64,000 nt of DNA from Micromonospora cathayae (lineage in GTDB: Bacteria > Actinomycetota > Actinomycetes > Mycobacteriales > Micromonosporaceae), in contig NZ_CP118615.1 in the NCBI RefSeq assembly GCF_028993575.1, forward strand, positions 248,001 to 312,000, in the 5' to 3' direction. The notes beneath the pieces were generated by a model. That model had not been told where the DNA came from and searched no databases. It worked only from the letters and a program-made list of their open reading frames with translations. The position numbers and the translations under genes were made by a program. Position 1 is the stretch's first letter, and each line of letters begins with the position of its first letter. Below are positions 14,472 through 23,154 of the stretch, one piece after another.

Positions 14472-16280
14472 GTGTCCGAGGGAGAGGACGACCCCCGCCT
14501 GTCCGCCGAGGGTGAGCTTGCGCTGGCCCGACTCGCGCTGGAGGAGGGCGACCTGCGGCACGCCGCCGGTCACGTCGCCGGCGCGATCGCGTACGCCCCG
14601 ACCATGCCCGAGGTGCACGAGACGCTGGCCCGGATCGCGGCGGCCAGCGGTGGCGGCATCGACCTGTTCCCCCTCGACCAGCACGTCTTCGTCGGAGCCG
14701 TGGTGGCCCGCGCCCACCTGCTGGCCGCCGCCGGCCGCCCCGGCGAGGGCCTGGAGCTGCTCGCCGCGGCGACCGGGCACGCCCCGCAGGCCGACTGGGC
14801 CGGGGTGCCCTGGGTCACCGCCCCGGAACTGGCCGAACGCCTCGACCCGGAGCGGGGCGCCCGGATCCTGATGCAGGTCTGCGCGGCCGTCCCCGATCCG
14901 GTGCCCCGGGCCGCCCGCGCGCCGCTGCGGCCGTACCTCACCCTGGCCCGGCACGCGGTCGCCGTGCACGCCGGGCACGGGCTGCTGCTGGGCGCGGCGT
15001 CCGCGCTGGCCCGGCGGGTCGGCGAGACCGACCTGGCGATCCGGTGGGCCACCAAGGGGGTACGCGCGCAGCCGTCCAAACTCGGCGAGGTCTGGCTCGG
15101 GTACGCGTACCGCAGCGCCGGCCGGACCCGGGAGGCGCTGGCCGCGCTCGCCCGCGCGGTCGAGCACGACCCGGACGACCTGGCGGTGTACGCGGACATC
15201 GCCGGCACGCTGGCCGACCACGGCCGGCTCGACGAGGCGCTGGAGTGGGTCGACCGGGCGCTGGCCCGGGATCCGACCTTCGACTGCGCGGTGCACACCG
15301 CCCACCGGCTCCGGCACCAGCGCGACGGCCGGGTCGGGCACCTGGTGGCGCTGGCCGACTTCGTCCGGGACCATCCGGACGACTCACACGAGCACGGTGA
15401 CCTGGCCGAGTCCTGCCGGGGCCGGCCCTGGCTCGGTCAGCTGACACCGGCCGGCGGGCCGGCCGTGGACGCCCTGCGCCGGTTCGTCGACACCGACCGT
15501 CGCCCCGGCGAACGGCCGCTGCGGCTGCCGTACCCGGCGTCGCCGAGCGCGCTGCGGGCGCTGGCCGTGGTCCGCCCCGGGCTGCGGGTGGAGGTCGACC
15601 GGGTGACCGGCCCCGACCCGCGCGAACCCCGCCGGGCCGACGCCCGTCCGCTCTGGCGGTACGCCGACGGCACCGCCGTACCGCTGCTCTCCCCGCCCTC
15701 CGCCGACGCGGTGGAGCGGATCCGGCAGCTCGCCCATCCGGCCTGGCCGCACCCGCCGGCCGCGTACGACGCGGCGGTCGGCCTGGCCACCCTGGACGTC
15801 ACCGACCTGCTGGCCCTGTTGGTGCACCCGCCGGCCGCCCCGTCGACGGCGCTGGGGCTGGTGCTCGGGCAGGACCCGGCGCTGTGGATCCGCTGCGTGC
15901 AGGTCTGGGCCTGCCTCGGGCTGCTGCACCACCGCACCGACGAGCCGTGGGCCGACTCGACCCGCCGCCGGGTGCTGCTCGACCTGGTCTGGGGGGTGGA
16001 GGACTGGGTCACCGAGTGTGCGCTGTTCGCCCTGGTCACCGCCGCCTGGGTGGACCCCTCGGTGCGCCCCGACGTGGCCCGGGTGGTGGCCGGGCGGCTG
16101 GCCGACGCGGCCGAGGTGGCCCGGGAGCGCCCGGTGCCGATCGCCGTCTCGCTGGCCCATCTGGCCCTCGCCACCCCGGACCTGGACGAGGGCAGCACGG
16201 CGTTGGCCTGCCGACTGGTCGCCGACCCCGCACCGCGCGCCGGTCTGCTCCGCCGGCTGTGGCGCCGGCTCACCCGCTGA
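14472..16280 (+). CDS. Large TPR-repeat protein of unknown function
   Basis: A 602-aa cytoplasmic protein beginning at GTG 14472. TPR-like helical pairs are visible at residues about 13-45 (LALARLALEEGDLRHAAGHV), 75-95, and most clearly 205-275 (EVWLGYAYRSAGRTREALAALARAVEHDPDDLAVYADIAGTLADHGRLDEALEWVDRAL). The C-terminal half is Ala/Leu-rich helical sequence (VTDLLALLVHPPAAPSTALGLVLGQDPALWIRCVQVWACLGLLHH) without a known domain. It probably acts as a scaffold for protein contacts. No signal peptide or membrane segment is seen. It faces the SIS gene divergently and converges on the exporter gene. Confidence 0.75.
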   Translation: MSEGEDDPRLSAEGELALARLALEEGDLRHAAGHVAGAIAYAPTMPEVHETLARIAAASGGGIDLFPLDQHVFVGAVVARAHLLAAAGRPGEGLELLAAATGHAPQADWAGVPWVTAPELAERLDPERGARILMQVCAAVPDPVPRAARAPLRPYLTLARHAVAVHAGHGLLLGAASALARRVGETDLAIRWATKGVRAQPSKLGEVWLGYAYRSAGRTREALAALARAVEHDPDDLAVYADIAGTLADHGRLDEALEWVDRALARDPTFDCAVHTAHRLRHQRDGRVGHLVALADFVRDHPDDSHEHGDLAESCRGRPWLGQLTPAGGPAVDALRRFVDTDRRPGERPLRLPYPASPSALRALAVVRPGLRVEVDRVTGPDPREPRRADARPLWRYADGTAVPLLSPPSADAVERIRQLAHPAWPHPPAAYDAAVGLATLDVTDLLALLVHPPAAPSTALGLVLGQDPALWIRCVQVWACLGLLHHRTDEPWADSTRRRVLLDLVWGVEDWVTECALFALVTAAWVDPSVRPDVARVVAGRLADAAEVARERPVPIAVSLAHLALATPDLDEGSTALACRLVADPAPRAGLLRRLWRRLTR

Positions 16281-16322
16281 CCGGCCGGCGCGGGCACGGT
16301 CAGCTGGTGGGCCGGGGTGCGG

Positions 16323-17981
16323 TCAGCTGGTGGGGCTGGGGGTGCGGTCGGGCTCGGCGGCCGGGACGCCGCTGGCCGGGGTCCCGGCGGACGGCCGGTG
16401 CGGGCCGGCCGGGGTGTCGGCGGACGGGTCGCCCGGAATGTCGGCGGACGGCCGCTCCGGGTCGCCCGGGCCGGAGCGCAGCGGCAGTTCCCGGATGAAC
16501 CAGGCGAGGAACGGGACGGCCACGGTGAACAGCACCGACCAGAGGAAGACGTGCCCGATGGCGTCGGCCAGGCCGCCCAGCACCGCCTCGCGCAGCGGGG
16601 CGGGCAGGTTCTCCAGGGAGACCGGGTTGACGCCCGGCTCGCCGCCGCCGCCGGCCACCGCCGCGCCGGCCGGGCTGCCGGCGAGCCGGTTGGCGAAGAT
16701 CGCGCCGAACAGCGAGATGCCGAACGAGCCACCGATGGACCGGAAGAAGGTGGCCGCGCCGCTGGCCGCGCCGAGGTCCCGCTGTTCCACGCTGTTCTGC
16801 GCGATCAGCATGGTGGTCTGCATGAGGAAGCCCATGCCGGCGCCGAGCACCACCATGTAGAGCCCGGACGTGGTCCGGCTGGTGTCGGCGTCCAGCAGGG
16901 CCAGCAGGGCCAGGCCCGCCGTCATCACCACACCGCCGACGATCGGGTAGATCCGGTACCGGCCGGTGCGGGTGATGGCCCGGCCGACGACCAGCGAGAC
17001 CACCAGCATGCCGAACATGAGCGGCAGCAGCAGCAGACCGCTCTCGGTGGCCGAGGCGCCCTGCACGGTCTGCTGGTAGAGCGGCAGGAAGCTCATCGCG
17101 CCGAACATCGCGAAGCCGACCAGGAAGCCCAGCACCGAAACGATGGCGAAGTTGCGGTTGGCGAACAGCGCCAGCGGCAGGATCGGCTCGGTCACCCGCC
17201 GCTCGACCAGGGTGAACGCGATCAGGGAGAGCACCGCGAGACCGGCCAGCCCGAGGATCTGCGGGGAGAGCCAGTCGTACTCGGTGCCGCCCCAGGTGGT
17301 GATCAGCACGACGGCGGTGATGCCGACCGACAGCAGCGCGGCCCCCCACCAGTCGATCCGGTGCTCGGTGCGGTACTTCGGCAGCTTCAGGGTGGCGACC
17401 AGCAGGATCAGGGCCAGCCCGCCGAGCGGCAGGTTGACGTAGAACGCCCACCGCCAGGAGAGGTGGTCGGTGATGAAGCCGCCGGCCAGCGGGCCGGCGA
17501 CCATCGCGATCGCCATGACACCGGCGAAGAGCCCCTGGTAGCGGCCCCGTTCCCGGGGGGACACCAGGTCACCGATGATCGCCATCACGCCGACCATCAG
17601 GCCGCCGGCCCCGAGGCCCTGGAGCGCCCGGAAGGCGATGAGCTGGACCATGCCGCCGTCCGGGCCGCCGAGCAGCGACGAGCCGGACATGCCGCAGAGC
17701 GCGGAGGCGACGAGGAAGATGCCGACCGAGCTGAGGAAGACCGCCTTGCGGCCGTACAGGTCGCCGAGCTTGCCCCAGATCGGCGTGGAGACGGTGGTGC
17801 CGAGGACGTACGCGGTGACGACCCAGGTGAAGTGGTTGAGCCCGCCGAACTCGCCCACGATCCGTGGCAGCGCGGTGCTGACGATCATGTTGTCGAGCAT
17901 CGCGAGCATCATCGTGATCATCAGCGCGACCAGGATGAGTCTTACGTTGGGTTTCGCCGCGGTCTGGTGGGTCTGGGTCAT
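16323..17981 (-). CDS. DHA2-family (EmrB/QacA-like) multidrug MFS exporter
   Basis: A 552-aa major facilitator with 14 predicted helices, proton-driven efflux of cationic or lipophilic drugs. Motifs: MLAMLDNMIVSTALPRIVGEFG (motif D1 of TM1, with Asp), WVVTAYVLGTTVSTPIWGKLGDLYGRKAVFL (motif A), and FRALQGLGAGGLMVGVMAIIGDLVSPRERGRYQGLF (motif C region). The last 60 residues are a Pro/Ser/Asp-rich cytoplasmic tail made of SADxPAGPxxPSAGTP-like repeats. ATG 17981 is divergent from a tetR gene; the gap between them carries two operator-like palindromes, so the pair is very likely an autoregulated repressor-exporter module. Confidence 0.92.
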   Translation of the reverse strand: MTQTHQTAAKPNVRLILVALMITMMLAMLDNMIVSTALPRIVGEFGGLNHFTWVVTAYVLGTTVSTPIWGKLGDLYGRKAVFLSSVGIFLVASALCGMSGSSLLGGPDGGMVQLIAFRALQGLGAGGLMVGVMAIIGDLVSPRERGRYQGLFAGVMAIAMVAGPLAGGFITDHLSWRWAFYVNLPLGGLALILLVATLKLPKYRTEHRIDWWGAALLSVGITAVVLITTWGGTEYDWLSPQILGLAGLAVLSLIAFTLVERRVTEPILPLALFANRNFAIVSVLGFLVGFAMFGAMSFLPLYQQTVQGASATESGLLLLPLMFGMLVVSLVVGRAITRTGRYRIYPIVGGVVMTAGLALLALLDADTSRTTSGLYMVVLGAGMGFLMQTTMLIAQNSVEQRDLGAASGAATFFRSIGGSFGISLFGAIFANRLAGSPAGAAVAGGGGEPGVNPVSLENLPAPLREAVLGGLADAIGHVFLWSVLFTVAVPFLAWFIRELPLRSGPGDPERPSADIPGDPSADTPAGPHRPSAGTPASGVPAAEPDRTPSPTS

Positions 17982-18010
17982 TGGGGCTCCCCGAGAGACG
18001 TGACCGACTT

Positions 18011-18052
18011 ACTTGCCGACCGGCTAGCTATCTTACTTGCCGGACGGTAAGT
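18011..18052. promoter_or_regulatory. Twin TetR-type operators between exporter and regulator
   Basis: Two related 18-bp palindromes: ACTTGCCGACCGGCTAGC (18011-18028, degenerate right half) and ACTTGCCGGACGGTAAGT (18035-18052, one mismatch). Their centres are 24 bp apart. They lie 30-71 bp from the exporter start and 37-79 bp from the regulator start, overlapping the likely promoters of both. Confidence 0.75.
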
Positions 18053-18089
18053 TGGGCAGCGGAACTCGTCAAGGGAATTGGAGGATGGA

Positions 18090-18719
18090 GTGAGCCAGGG
18101 CACCGGCGGCACGCGCGAGCGCATCCAGGCGGTCGCGCTGGAACTCTTCACCGAGCAGGGGTACGAGAAGACCTCGCTGCGGGAGATCGCCGAACGCCTC
18201 CAGGTGACCAAGGCGGCGCTCTACTACCACTTCAAGAGCAAGGACGAGATCGTCAGCAGCTTCGTCGAGGACCGGCTGACGGTGATGGACGAGCTGGTCG
18301 CCTGGGCCGAGTCCCGGCCACCCACCCTGGCCACCCGGCGTGAACTGGTCGCCCGGTACGCCGAGGAGATGTTCGGCCACGGTAACCCGTCGGTGCTGCG
18401 GTTCTTCGAACAGAACCAGACCACGCTGAAGAGCCTGCCGGCCGGTCAGCACCTACGGGAGCGGATGGCCCGGCTGGCCGACGCGCTGGCCCGGGGCGCG
18501 GAGTCACCGACCGACCAGCTCCGGGCCGCACTGGCGCTGTTCGCCGTACACACGAGCTGGTTCACCCTCCGCGCCCCCGGGATCAGCGACGACGAGCGCA
18601 AGAAGCACGCCCTGACGGTGGCCGACGAGTTGCTCGCCGCGATCGGGGACGGCCCGCCGCCGGTCGCGGCGGGCCAGCAGCCGGTCACCGCCGGCCAACC
18701 GCCCGTGGCGGCAGGCTAG
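18090..18719 (+). CDS. TetR-family transcriptional repressor of the divergent exporter
   Basis: A 209-aa regulator. The N-terminal helix-turn-helix is clear: TRERIQAVALELFTEQGYEKTSLREIAERLQVTKAALYYHFKSKDEI, with KAALYYHFKSK as the recognition-helix end. The C-terminal ligand domain is unassigned. GTG 18090 follows GGAGGA at 18079-18084; reading from TTG 18078 would start inside that ribosome site. The tail carries three short PVAAGQ/PVTAGQ repeats. It presumably represses itself and the exporter at 16323-17981 through the two palindromes between them; the inducer is unknown. Confidence 0.9.
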   Translation: MSQGTGGTRERIQAVALELFTEQGYEKTSLREIAERLQVTKAALYYHFKSKDEIVSSFVEDRLTVMDELVAWAESRPPTLATRRELVARYAEEMFGHGNPSVLRFFEQNQTTLKSLPAGQHLRERMARLADALARGAESPTDQLRAALALFAVHTSWFTLRAPGISDDERKKHALTVADELLAAIGDGPPPVAAGQQPVTAGQPPVAAG

Positions 18720-18793
18720 CGCGCCCGACCGGCGGGACCTCGCCGCGCCGGCACCGGTCGGCCGCTCCGCCCCCTTCCGGAGCAGGAGCGCCG

Positions 18794-19099
18794 TCAGTTG
18801 GAGCAGAAGAGCGTGACGTGCCCGTTGTAGTAGGTCGGGGTGACCTCGGTGGTGTAGGCGTTGGCCACCCAGCAGTGCAGGATCGGGTTGAACCCGGCCA
18901 GTTCGGCCTGCCGCTTGGCGTCGCTCTCCGCCGCCCACAGGGCGAACGACGGGGTGGAGCCGATCCCCCAGCCCCCGAACGAGCCGAACCCGCTCGTCCC
19001 GGCGTCCGCCGCGCTGGCGGGGGCCGCACCGGCCAGCAGCGACACGGTGGCCGCACCGGTGACGGCGGTGGCCGCGAGGATCTTACGGATCGTACGCAT
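18794..19099 (-). CDS. Small secreted protein of unknown function
   Basis: A 101-aa protein with a Sec signal peptide: MRTIRK, a hydrophobic core ILAATAVTGAATVSLLAG, and a cleavage site around APASA-AD (residue 32). The mature part, about 69 aa, is Gly/Ser-rich at first (GTSGFGSFGGWGIGS) and has two cysteines (HCWVAN and LFCSN at the C-terminus) that could form a disulfide. No domain is recognised. ATG 19099 gives the signal peptide; a longer upstream reading frame does not. It stands alone on its strand with AT-rich sequence upstream (19100-19161). Confidence 0.75.
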   Translation of the reverse strand: MRTIRKILAATAVTGAATVSLLAGAAPASAADAGTSGFGSFGGWGIGSTPSFALWAAESDAKRQAELAGFNPILHCWVANAYTTEVTPTYYNGHVTLFCSN

Positions 19100-19161
19100 G
19101 GCAGCTCCGTTCTGTTCGATGGACAGCCCCGAGCCTGACACAGCCATCGATGTCTATCAAT

Positions 19162-19689
19162 TTATTGACGGATAGCGGTCAACAAGTTGACAGAGCGTAG
19201 AAGATCCAGTCGGAGTGCCAGCAGGTCCACCCCGGGCAACGGTGACCAGTCCCGCTCCGGTACCCGGACGAACCCGAGCCGGGTGTAGAGCCGATGGGCC
19301 GACGCGGCGAGACCGTCCCGTACGCAGATCGCCACCGCCGTGCAGCCGCACTCCGCCGCCCGGCTGAGACAGGCCCGGACGAGCGCCTCCCCCACCCCCC
19401 GACCCTGCGCGGACGGCGCCACCGCCAGCATCCGGAACTCGGCCTCCCCCGGCCGGGAGATCTCGGCGTACCGGCCGCCGGGCAGCGTGAAGGTCACCGA
19501 ACCGAGCACCGCGCCGGTCACCTCGTCCACGGCGACCAGCACCTCGCCATGCTCGGCCCGGGTCGCCACGTCGGCCAGCACCGCGGCGTAGGCGGACTCG
19601 TCGCCGAGCTGACCGTCCGCCTCGTACGCGCCGACGGTCAGCTCGGCCACCGCCGGGAAGTCACCCGGCCGAACGGTACGGATCAGCAC
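19162..19689 (-). CDS. GNAT family N-acetyltransferase
   Basis: A 175-aa acetyltransferase. It starts LIRTVRPGDFPAVAELTVGAYEADGQ and contains the acetyl-CoA loop EFRMLAVAPSAQGRGVGEALVRACLSRA (Q-G-R-G-V-G) and a terminal LGFVRVPERDW. The substrate is unknown. GTG 19689 lies 1 nt after the stop of the biotinyl-domain gene, implying one operon with it. The start region is compact and has no separate promoter. Confidence 0.85.
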   Translation of the reverse strand: MLIRTVRPGDFPAVAELTVGAYEADGQLGDESAYAAVLADVATRAEHGEVLVAVDEVTGAVLGSVTFTLPGGRYAEISRPGEAEFRMLAVAPSAQGRGVGEALVRACLSRAAECGCTAVAICVRDGLAASAHRLYTRLGFVRVPERDWSPLPGVDLLALRLDLLRSVNLLTAIRQ

Positions 19690-19690
19690 G

Positions 19691-19906
19691 TCAACCGATG
19701 ACCGCGATCAGGTCGCCGTCCTGCACCACGTCACCCTCGTTCACCGCGAGCTGCTGCACCACGCCGTCGGACTCCGCGACCACCGGAATCTCCATCTTCA
19801 TCGACTCCAGGATCACCAGGGTGTCCCCCTCGGACACGGTGTCCCCGGTCGACGCGACGACCTTCCAGACGTTCGCCACCATCTCGGCCCGGATCTCCTC
19901 GGCCAT
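19691..19906 (-). CDS. Biotin/lipoyl attachment domain protein
   Basis: A 71-aa single-domain biotinyl carrier. The attachment motif ESMKMEIP contains the modified lysine near residue 36, within the expected beta-sandwich (MVANVWKVVASTGDTVSEGDTLVILESMKMEIPVVAESDGVV). It closely resembles the small biotinylated TB7.3 protein of M. tuberculosis, which serves acyl-CoA carboxylases or acts as an orphan carrier. ATG 19906 is the first start giving the family length; a longer frame begins upstream. It is followed after 1 nt by an acetyltransferase. Location near rsrA/sigR is the same as in mycobacteria. Confidence 0.9.
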   Translation of the reverse strand: MAEEIRAEMVANVWKVVASTGDTVSEGDTLVILESMKMEIPVVAESDGVVQQLAVNEGDVVQDGDLIAVIG

Positions 19907-20260
19907 CGGACGGCCCTCCCTCTCCACGGGTTGCCTGCGAACGGTAATCCAACCACGCCGACGCCGCGCGTCGGGGCACGTCCGCCGACCTGACTCGACC
20001 CCCGGAGCACGTCTGCGGACCTGGGTTCGGTTCCCGGGGTACGGCTCCGGCGCCCGGGAGGTCCGCCACCGGACCGGCCCGCCGCGCGGCCACCGGGCCG
20101 GGCCGTGGCGCGGCCACCGACCGTCAGGTCAGCCCCGGCAGGTGGGGGTGGGGACCGTCGGCACTAGCATCAGCGGGTCGGACCGCGGACGCCGAGAGAC
20201 CCGGTGCGCGACCGGCACCGGCCGCGTAGCGGCCGACCACGTTCTGACGAGGAGGTCACC

Positions 20261-20335
20261 ATGGCGAAGAAGGCCCGTAAGAAGAAGGCCCGTAAGAAGA
20301 GCAGCGCCAACCACGGCAAGCGCCCCAACTCCTGA
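20261..20335 (+). CDS. Large-subunit ribosomal protein bL37 (24 aa)
   Basis: A 24-residue, highly basic protein beginning MAKKARKKK and ending NHGKRPNS. This ending is the hallmark of bL37, a small protein of the actinobacterial 50S subunit first seen in mycobacterial ribosome structures. ATG 20261 follows a strong GAGGAGG at 20249-20255. It is transcribed opposite to its flanking genes, with a possible TAGCAT -10 near 20163-20168 upstream and a strong bidirectional hairpin downstream. It is easily missed by gene finders because of its length. The name rests on remembered sequence similarity. Confidence 0.85.
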   Translation: MAKKARKKKARKKSSANHGKRPNS

Positions 20336-20393
20336 TCGACGGCGGGCCCGGCCCGCCGACACGGTCGAGGTACCGGCCCCCGGGCCGGAAACG

Positions 20394-20430
20394 CCGGTGG
20401 CCCGGGTCGAGGCTCGACCCGGGCCACCGG
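20394..20430. terminator. Bidirectional hairpin between bL37 and rsrA
   Basis: An 18-bp perfect stem (CCGGTGGCCCGGGTCGAG at 20394-20411 with 20413-20430) around a single loop base. It lies between two genes ending toward each other and can serve both. No U-tract. Confidence 0.8.
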
Positions 20431-20446
20431 TACGTTCCGGCCGTAC

Positions 20447-20734
20447 TCAGTCGGCCAGCTCGCGGGACTCCGTCGTCTCGAAGACGACCAGCTCAGTGAG
20501 TCGGACCCGGAGCCGCTCGCGCAACTGCGCCGGAGCGGTCTCGTTGCCGCAGCACCGGGCGACCAGCGCCTTGACCTCCTGCTCGATGCCGTACTCCCGC
20601 AGGCACGGGCCGCACTCGTCGAGGTGGTGCCGGATCAGCCGCTGCCGCTCCTCCTCGCACTCCAGGTCGAGGTAGAGGTAGACCTCCGCCAGCACCTCGC
20701 GGCAGTCCGTCTCGTGGGGCTCCCCACAGCTCAC
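20447..20734 (-). CDS. rsrA: Zinc-binding redox-sensing anti-sigma factor RsrA
   Basis: A 95-aa ZAS-family anti-sigma factor that holds SigR inactive until disulfide stress oxidises its cysteines and releases zinc. The signature H-x3-C-x2-C is HLDECGPC near residues 38-45, with additional cysteines near residues 3, 11, 23 and later (VARCCGN). The GTG start at 20734 is 1 nt after the sigR stop, so the two are translationally coupled, keeping stoichiometry. It corresponds to mycobacterial RshA. Confidence 0.93.
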   Translation of the reverse strand: MSCGEPHETDCREVLAEVYLYLDLECEEERQRLIRHHLDECGPCLREYGIEQEVKALVARCCGNETAPAQLRERLRVRLTELVVFETTESRELAD

Positions 20735-20735
20735 G

Positions 20736-21359
20736 TCACACCTCCCGGCCGGCGGCGGCGGTCGAACCACCCGAGGAACGGGCGGCGGAGAAACCGCGCT
20801 CCGTCGCATAGCGCTCGAGCAGCTTCCGCAGATTACGTCGACCACGGTGCAGTCGGGACATCACGGTACCGATCGGCGTACCCATGATGTCCGCGACCTC
20901 CTTGTAGGAGAAGCCCTCGACGTCGGTCAGGTAGACGGCCAGCCGGAACTCCTCCGGGAGCTGTTGCAGGGCCTCCTTGACGTCGCTGTCCGGGAGCCGG
21001 TCCAGCGCCTCGGTCTCGGCCGAACGCAACCCGCTGGAGGTGTGCGACTCGGCCTCGGCGAGCTGCCAGTCGGTGATCTCCTCGGTCGGTGCCTGGATCG
21101 GCTGGCGCTGCCGCTTCCGGTAGGAGTTGATGTAGGTGTTGGTCAGGATCCGGTAGAGCCAGGCCTTCAGGTTGGTGCCCTGCTCGAACTGGTGGAAGGC
21201 GGCGTACGCCTTCAGGAACGTCTCCTGGACCAGGTCCTCGGCATCCGCCGGGTTACGGGTCATCCGCAGCCCGGCAGCGTAGAGCTGATCGACGAAGGGC
21301 AGCGCGTCACGCTCGAAGCGCGCCCGGCGCTCGTCCGTCTTCTCGGTGGTCAACCGCAC
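20736..21359 (-). CDS. sigR: ECF sigma factor SigR/SigH (disulfide stress)
   Basis: A 207-aa ECF sigma factor. Sigma-2: [62 protein letters not shown]. Sigma-4: [52 protein letters not shown]. The [16 protein letters not shown] linker is typical of SigR/SigH. GTG 21359 is chosen. The same frame stays open upstream, with further GTG codons, and Streptomyces makes a longer unstable SigR' isoform from such an upstream start, so an isoform is possible. It controls thiol-redox genes; a matching promoter precedes mycoredoxin at 53318. No clear autoregulatory promoter was found in the 200 bp upstream. Confidence 0.93.
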   Translation of the reverse strand: MRLTTEKTDERRARFERDALPFVDQLYAAGLRMTRNPADAEDLVQETFLKAYAAFHQFEQGTNLKAWLYRILTNTYINSYRKRQRQPIQAPTEEITDWQLAEAESHTSSGLRSAETEALDRLPDSDVKEALQQLPEEFRLAVYLTDVEGFSYKEVADIMGTPIGTVMSRLHRGRRNLRKLLERYATERGFSAARSSGGSTAAAGREV

Positions 21360-21947
21360 ATCCCCTCGCGTCGGATGCTTTCCCGCCGAGAATACGCGCC
21401 CGGACCTGTCCGCAGATTCACTTTCCCGTGGTGTGCTCGTGCTCACCGCCTCCGGTCCGAACGGTTCCCCCGTCGCCGGCCACTCCGGCCCGTGCAGCAG
21501 GCGTCGTAGCCGCTGCGCTCCCCGTTCGTCCTGTTCCCGGCTCCGTGTCCCGGTCGGCACCGGCCACCCCCTCACGCGGTCTGTTCGTCCAGGGGTTCCA
21601 ACGCCGCCGCACCGGTGACGCATTCCGGCCCCGTTCCCGGCCCCGGCGGCACCGGGGTGACGCTGGGACCGGGAAGGGCCTGGGAGGGCGGTCCCGTCCG
21701 GCCGAACCGGCCGACGGCACCAATCGATGCAACGACCCGCCCCGCGCGCCGGTCACGGCCCGCCCGGACGGTGATCGCCGGCACCGGAAGCGCCGTCCGG
21801 TGACCATCGTCACCGCAACCGGCCGACGACGGCCGGGGCGGCCGGCGTCAGGAGCGACGGGCACCAGAGGCGAGCGGCGGGCGCCAAGGGCGACAGCCGT
21901 CCGGGGCGGCGGACGCCAGGGGTGACAGCCGTCAGGGGTGACAGCCG
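21360..21947. other. Gap with short tandem repeats upstream of sigR
   Basis: A 588-bp region without a credible gene, from the sigR start to the stop of the next minus-strand gene. It contains GC-rich inverted segments and, at about 21918-21955, a tandem GGGGTGACAGCCGTCA unit repeated about two and a half times. The sigR promoter must be in the left part. One frame runs through the first 250 bp in phase with sigR, consistent with a longer isoform but of low sequence complexity. Confidence 0.55.
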
Positions 21948-22568
21948 TCAGGGGCGGCGGGCCCAACCGTGGTCGGACAGCCACCCGACGACCAGGGCGG
22001 CGACCGGCCCCGGATCCCGACGCAGGTCGTGTCCCTCGCCCGCGCGGACCTCCACCCGGACGGTCGGCCCGGCGGCCGGCACCCCGAACGGGTCCCGGTC
22101 GCCGTTGACCACCAGCGTGGGCAGACCGGTGTCGAGTTCCGCGGCCCGGGACCGCTCCGGCCGCTTCGGCGGGTGCAGCGGGAACGCCAGGGCGACGATG
22201 CCCACCGCGCCGACCGCGCCGGCGGTCCGGCAGGCCACCCGGGCACCGCTGGACCGTCCACCGACCACCACCGCACCGACGGTGGGATGCCGCACCCGCA
22301 GCGCGGCCAGCACGCCGCTCCACGCCTCGTCCAGGTGCCCGGCGGGGGCCGGTGCGCGTCGCCCGGCGAGCCGGTAGGGCTGGGTGACCCGCGCCACGAT
22401 CACCCCGGCGCGGACCGCCGCGTCCCGGAGCGCGACGAGATCGGGTGCGTCCACTCCGCCGCCGGCGCCGTGGCCGAGCACGAGCAGGCTCGTCGCCGGC
22501 CCGGCCGGCGGGTCGACGTCCACCCGGGCCGGGCCGCGGGGAGTCTCGATCTCCGCGTGGTACCGCAC
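21948..22568 (-). CDS. Alpha/beta hydrolase, KANL3/Tex30-like
   Basis: A 206-aa small hydrolase. Seen: the oxyanion HGAGGG segment (LVLGHGAGGGVDAPDL), the nucleophile elbow GGRSSGARVACR (G-x-S-x-G, Ser near residue 103), the acid region LVVNGDRDPFG, and GEGHDLRR with the catalytic histidine. This order is typical of the KAT8-complex-subunit-3/Tex30 family, whose bacterial members are uncharacterised. GTG 22568 is the likely start (RYHAEIETPRGPARV). It is on the same strand as the WhiB gene 190 bp upstream. Confidence 0.8.
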   Translation of the reverse strand: MRYHAEIETPRGPARVDVDPPAGPATSLLVLGHGAGGGVDAPDLVALRDAAVRAGVIVARVTQPYRLAGRRAPAPAGHLDEAWSGVLAALRVRHPTVGAVVVGGRSSGARVACRTAGAVGAVGIVALAFPLHPPKRPERSRAAELDTGLPTLVVNGDRDPFGVPAAGPTVRVEVRAGEGHDLRRDPGPVAALVVGWLSDHGWARRP

Positions 22569-22761
22569 CGGGCCATTCTTCCGCCGGCCCGGCCGGCACG
22601 TCCGCCGGGCCCGCCGGGAAACCGCCGACACCTCCGCCGGGCCCGCCCAGAAACCGCCGGCACGTCCGCCAGGACGCTCTGGATGTCGGGCCCCGGCCCT
22701 CAGAGCCACGGCGGACACGTCGAAGGCCGCAGCGGACCGCTGAGGGTGCCGACGGCGCGAC

Positions 22762-23154
22762 TCAGGAGAGCGGGACCAGGGCCAGCAACTGGTCCCGGAC
22801 CGGCGGACCGGCCTCGTCGGCCGCGTCCGGATCCGGTTGTACCTCGTTGCGCCAGGCGACCAGCATGGCCCGCCGTTCCCGGGGTGTGGTGCCGCCCCAC
22901 ACGCCGTGACAGTCACCCACCTCCAGCGCCCAGGCCAGGCAGGATCCCTGCACGTCACAGCTACGACAGAGCGCCACGGCCGCGTCGGCCGGCTCGTTGG
23001 GCGCCGGAAAGAACGTTTCCGGGTCCACGCTCTGGCAGGTTCCTCTGGTCCGCCACGCGTCGTCCTGCCGTCGCTCGCGCAGTGCCCGCAACAGTCGCGG
23101 ATCCCGGCGTGCGGCGGCCACCTCGTGCGGGCGGGGCATTCGCGCCCGTGTCAT
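22762..23154 (-). CDS. WhiB-family regulator, second paralogue
   Basis: A 130-aa WhiB protein with cysteines in TRGTCQSVDPETFFP, VALCRSCDVQGSCLAWAL, then GVWGGTTPRERRAM. The four cysteines (one, then C-x2-C-x5-C) suit a [4Fe-4S] cluster. Unlike WhiB1 it has a 60-residue Arg-rich N-terminal extension (MPRPHEVAAARRDPRLLRALRERRQ) and a short acidic tail, and it lacks the AT-hook of WhiB7. ATG 23154 follows GGGGGAGGTGGG, so it is preferred over an in-frame start at 23220. Its sigma or target is unknown. About 200 bp of AT-richer sequence lies upstream. Confidence 0.88.
   Translation of the reverse strand: MTRARMPRPHEVAAARRDPRLLRALRERRQDDAWRTRGTCQSVDPETFFPAPNEPADAAVALCRSCDVQGSCLAWALEVGDCHGVWGGTTPRERRAMLVAWRNEVQPDPDAADEAGPPVRDQLLALVPLS

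Noticed and set aside
20129..20362. Minus-strand 77-aa frame opposite bL37
   Set aside because: No ribosome site; third-position composition fits the shadow of bL37 and its upstream region.
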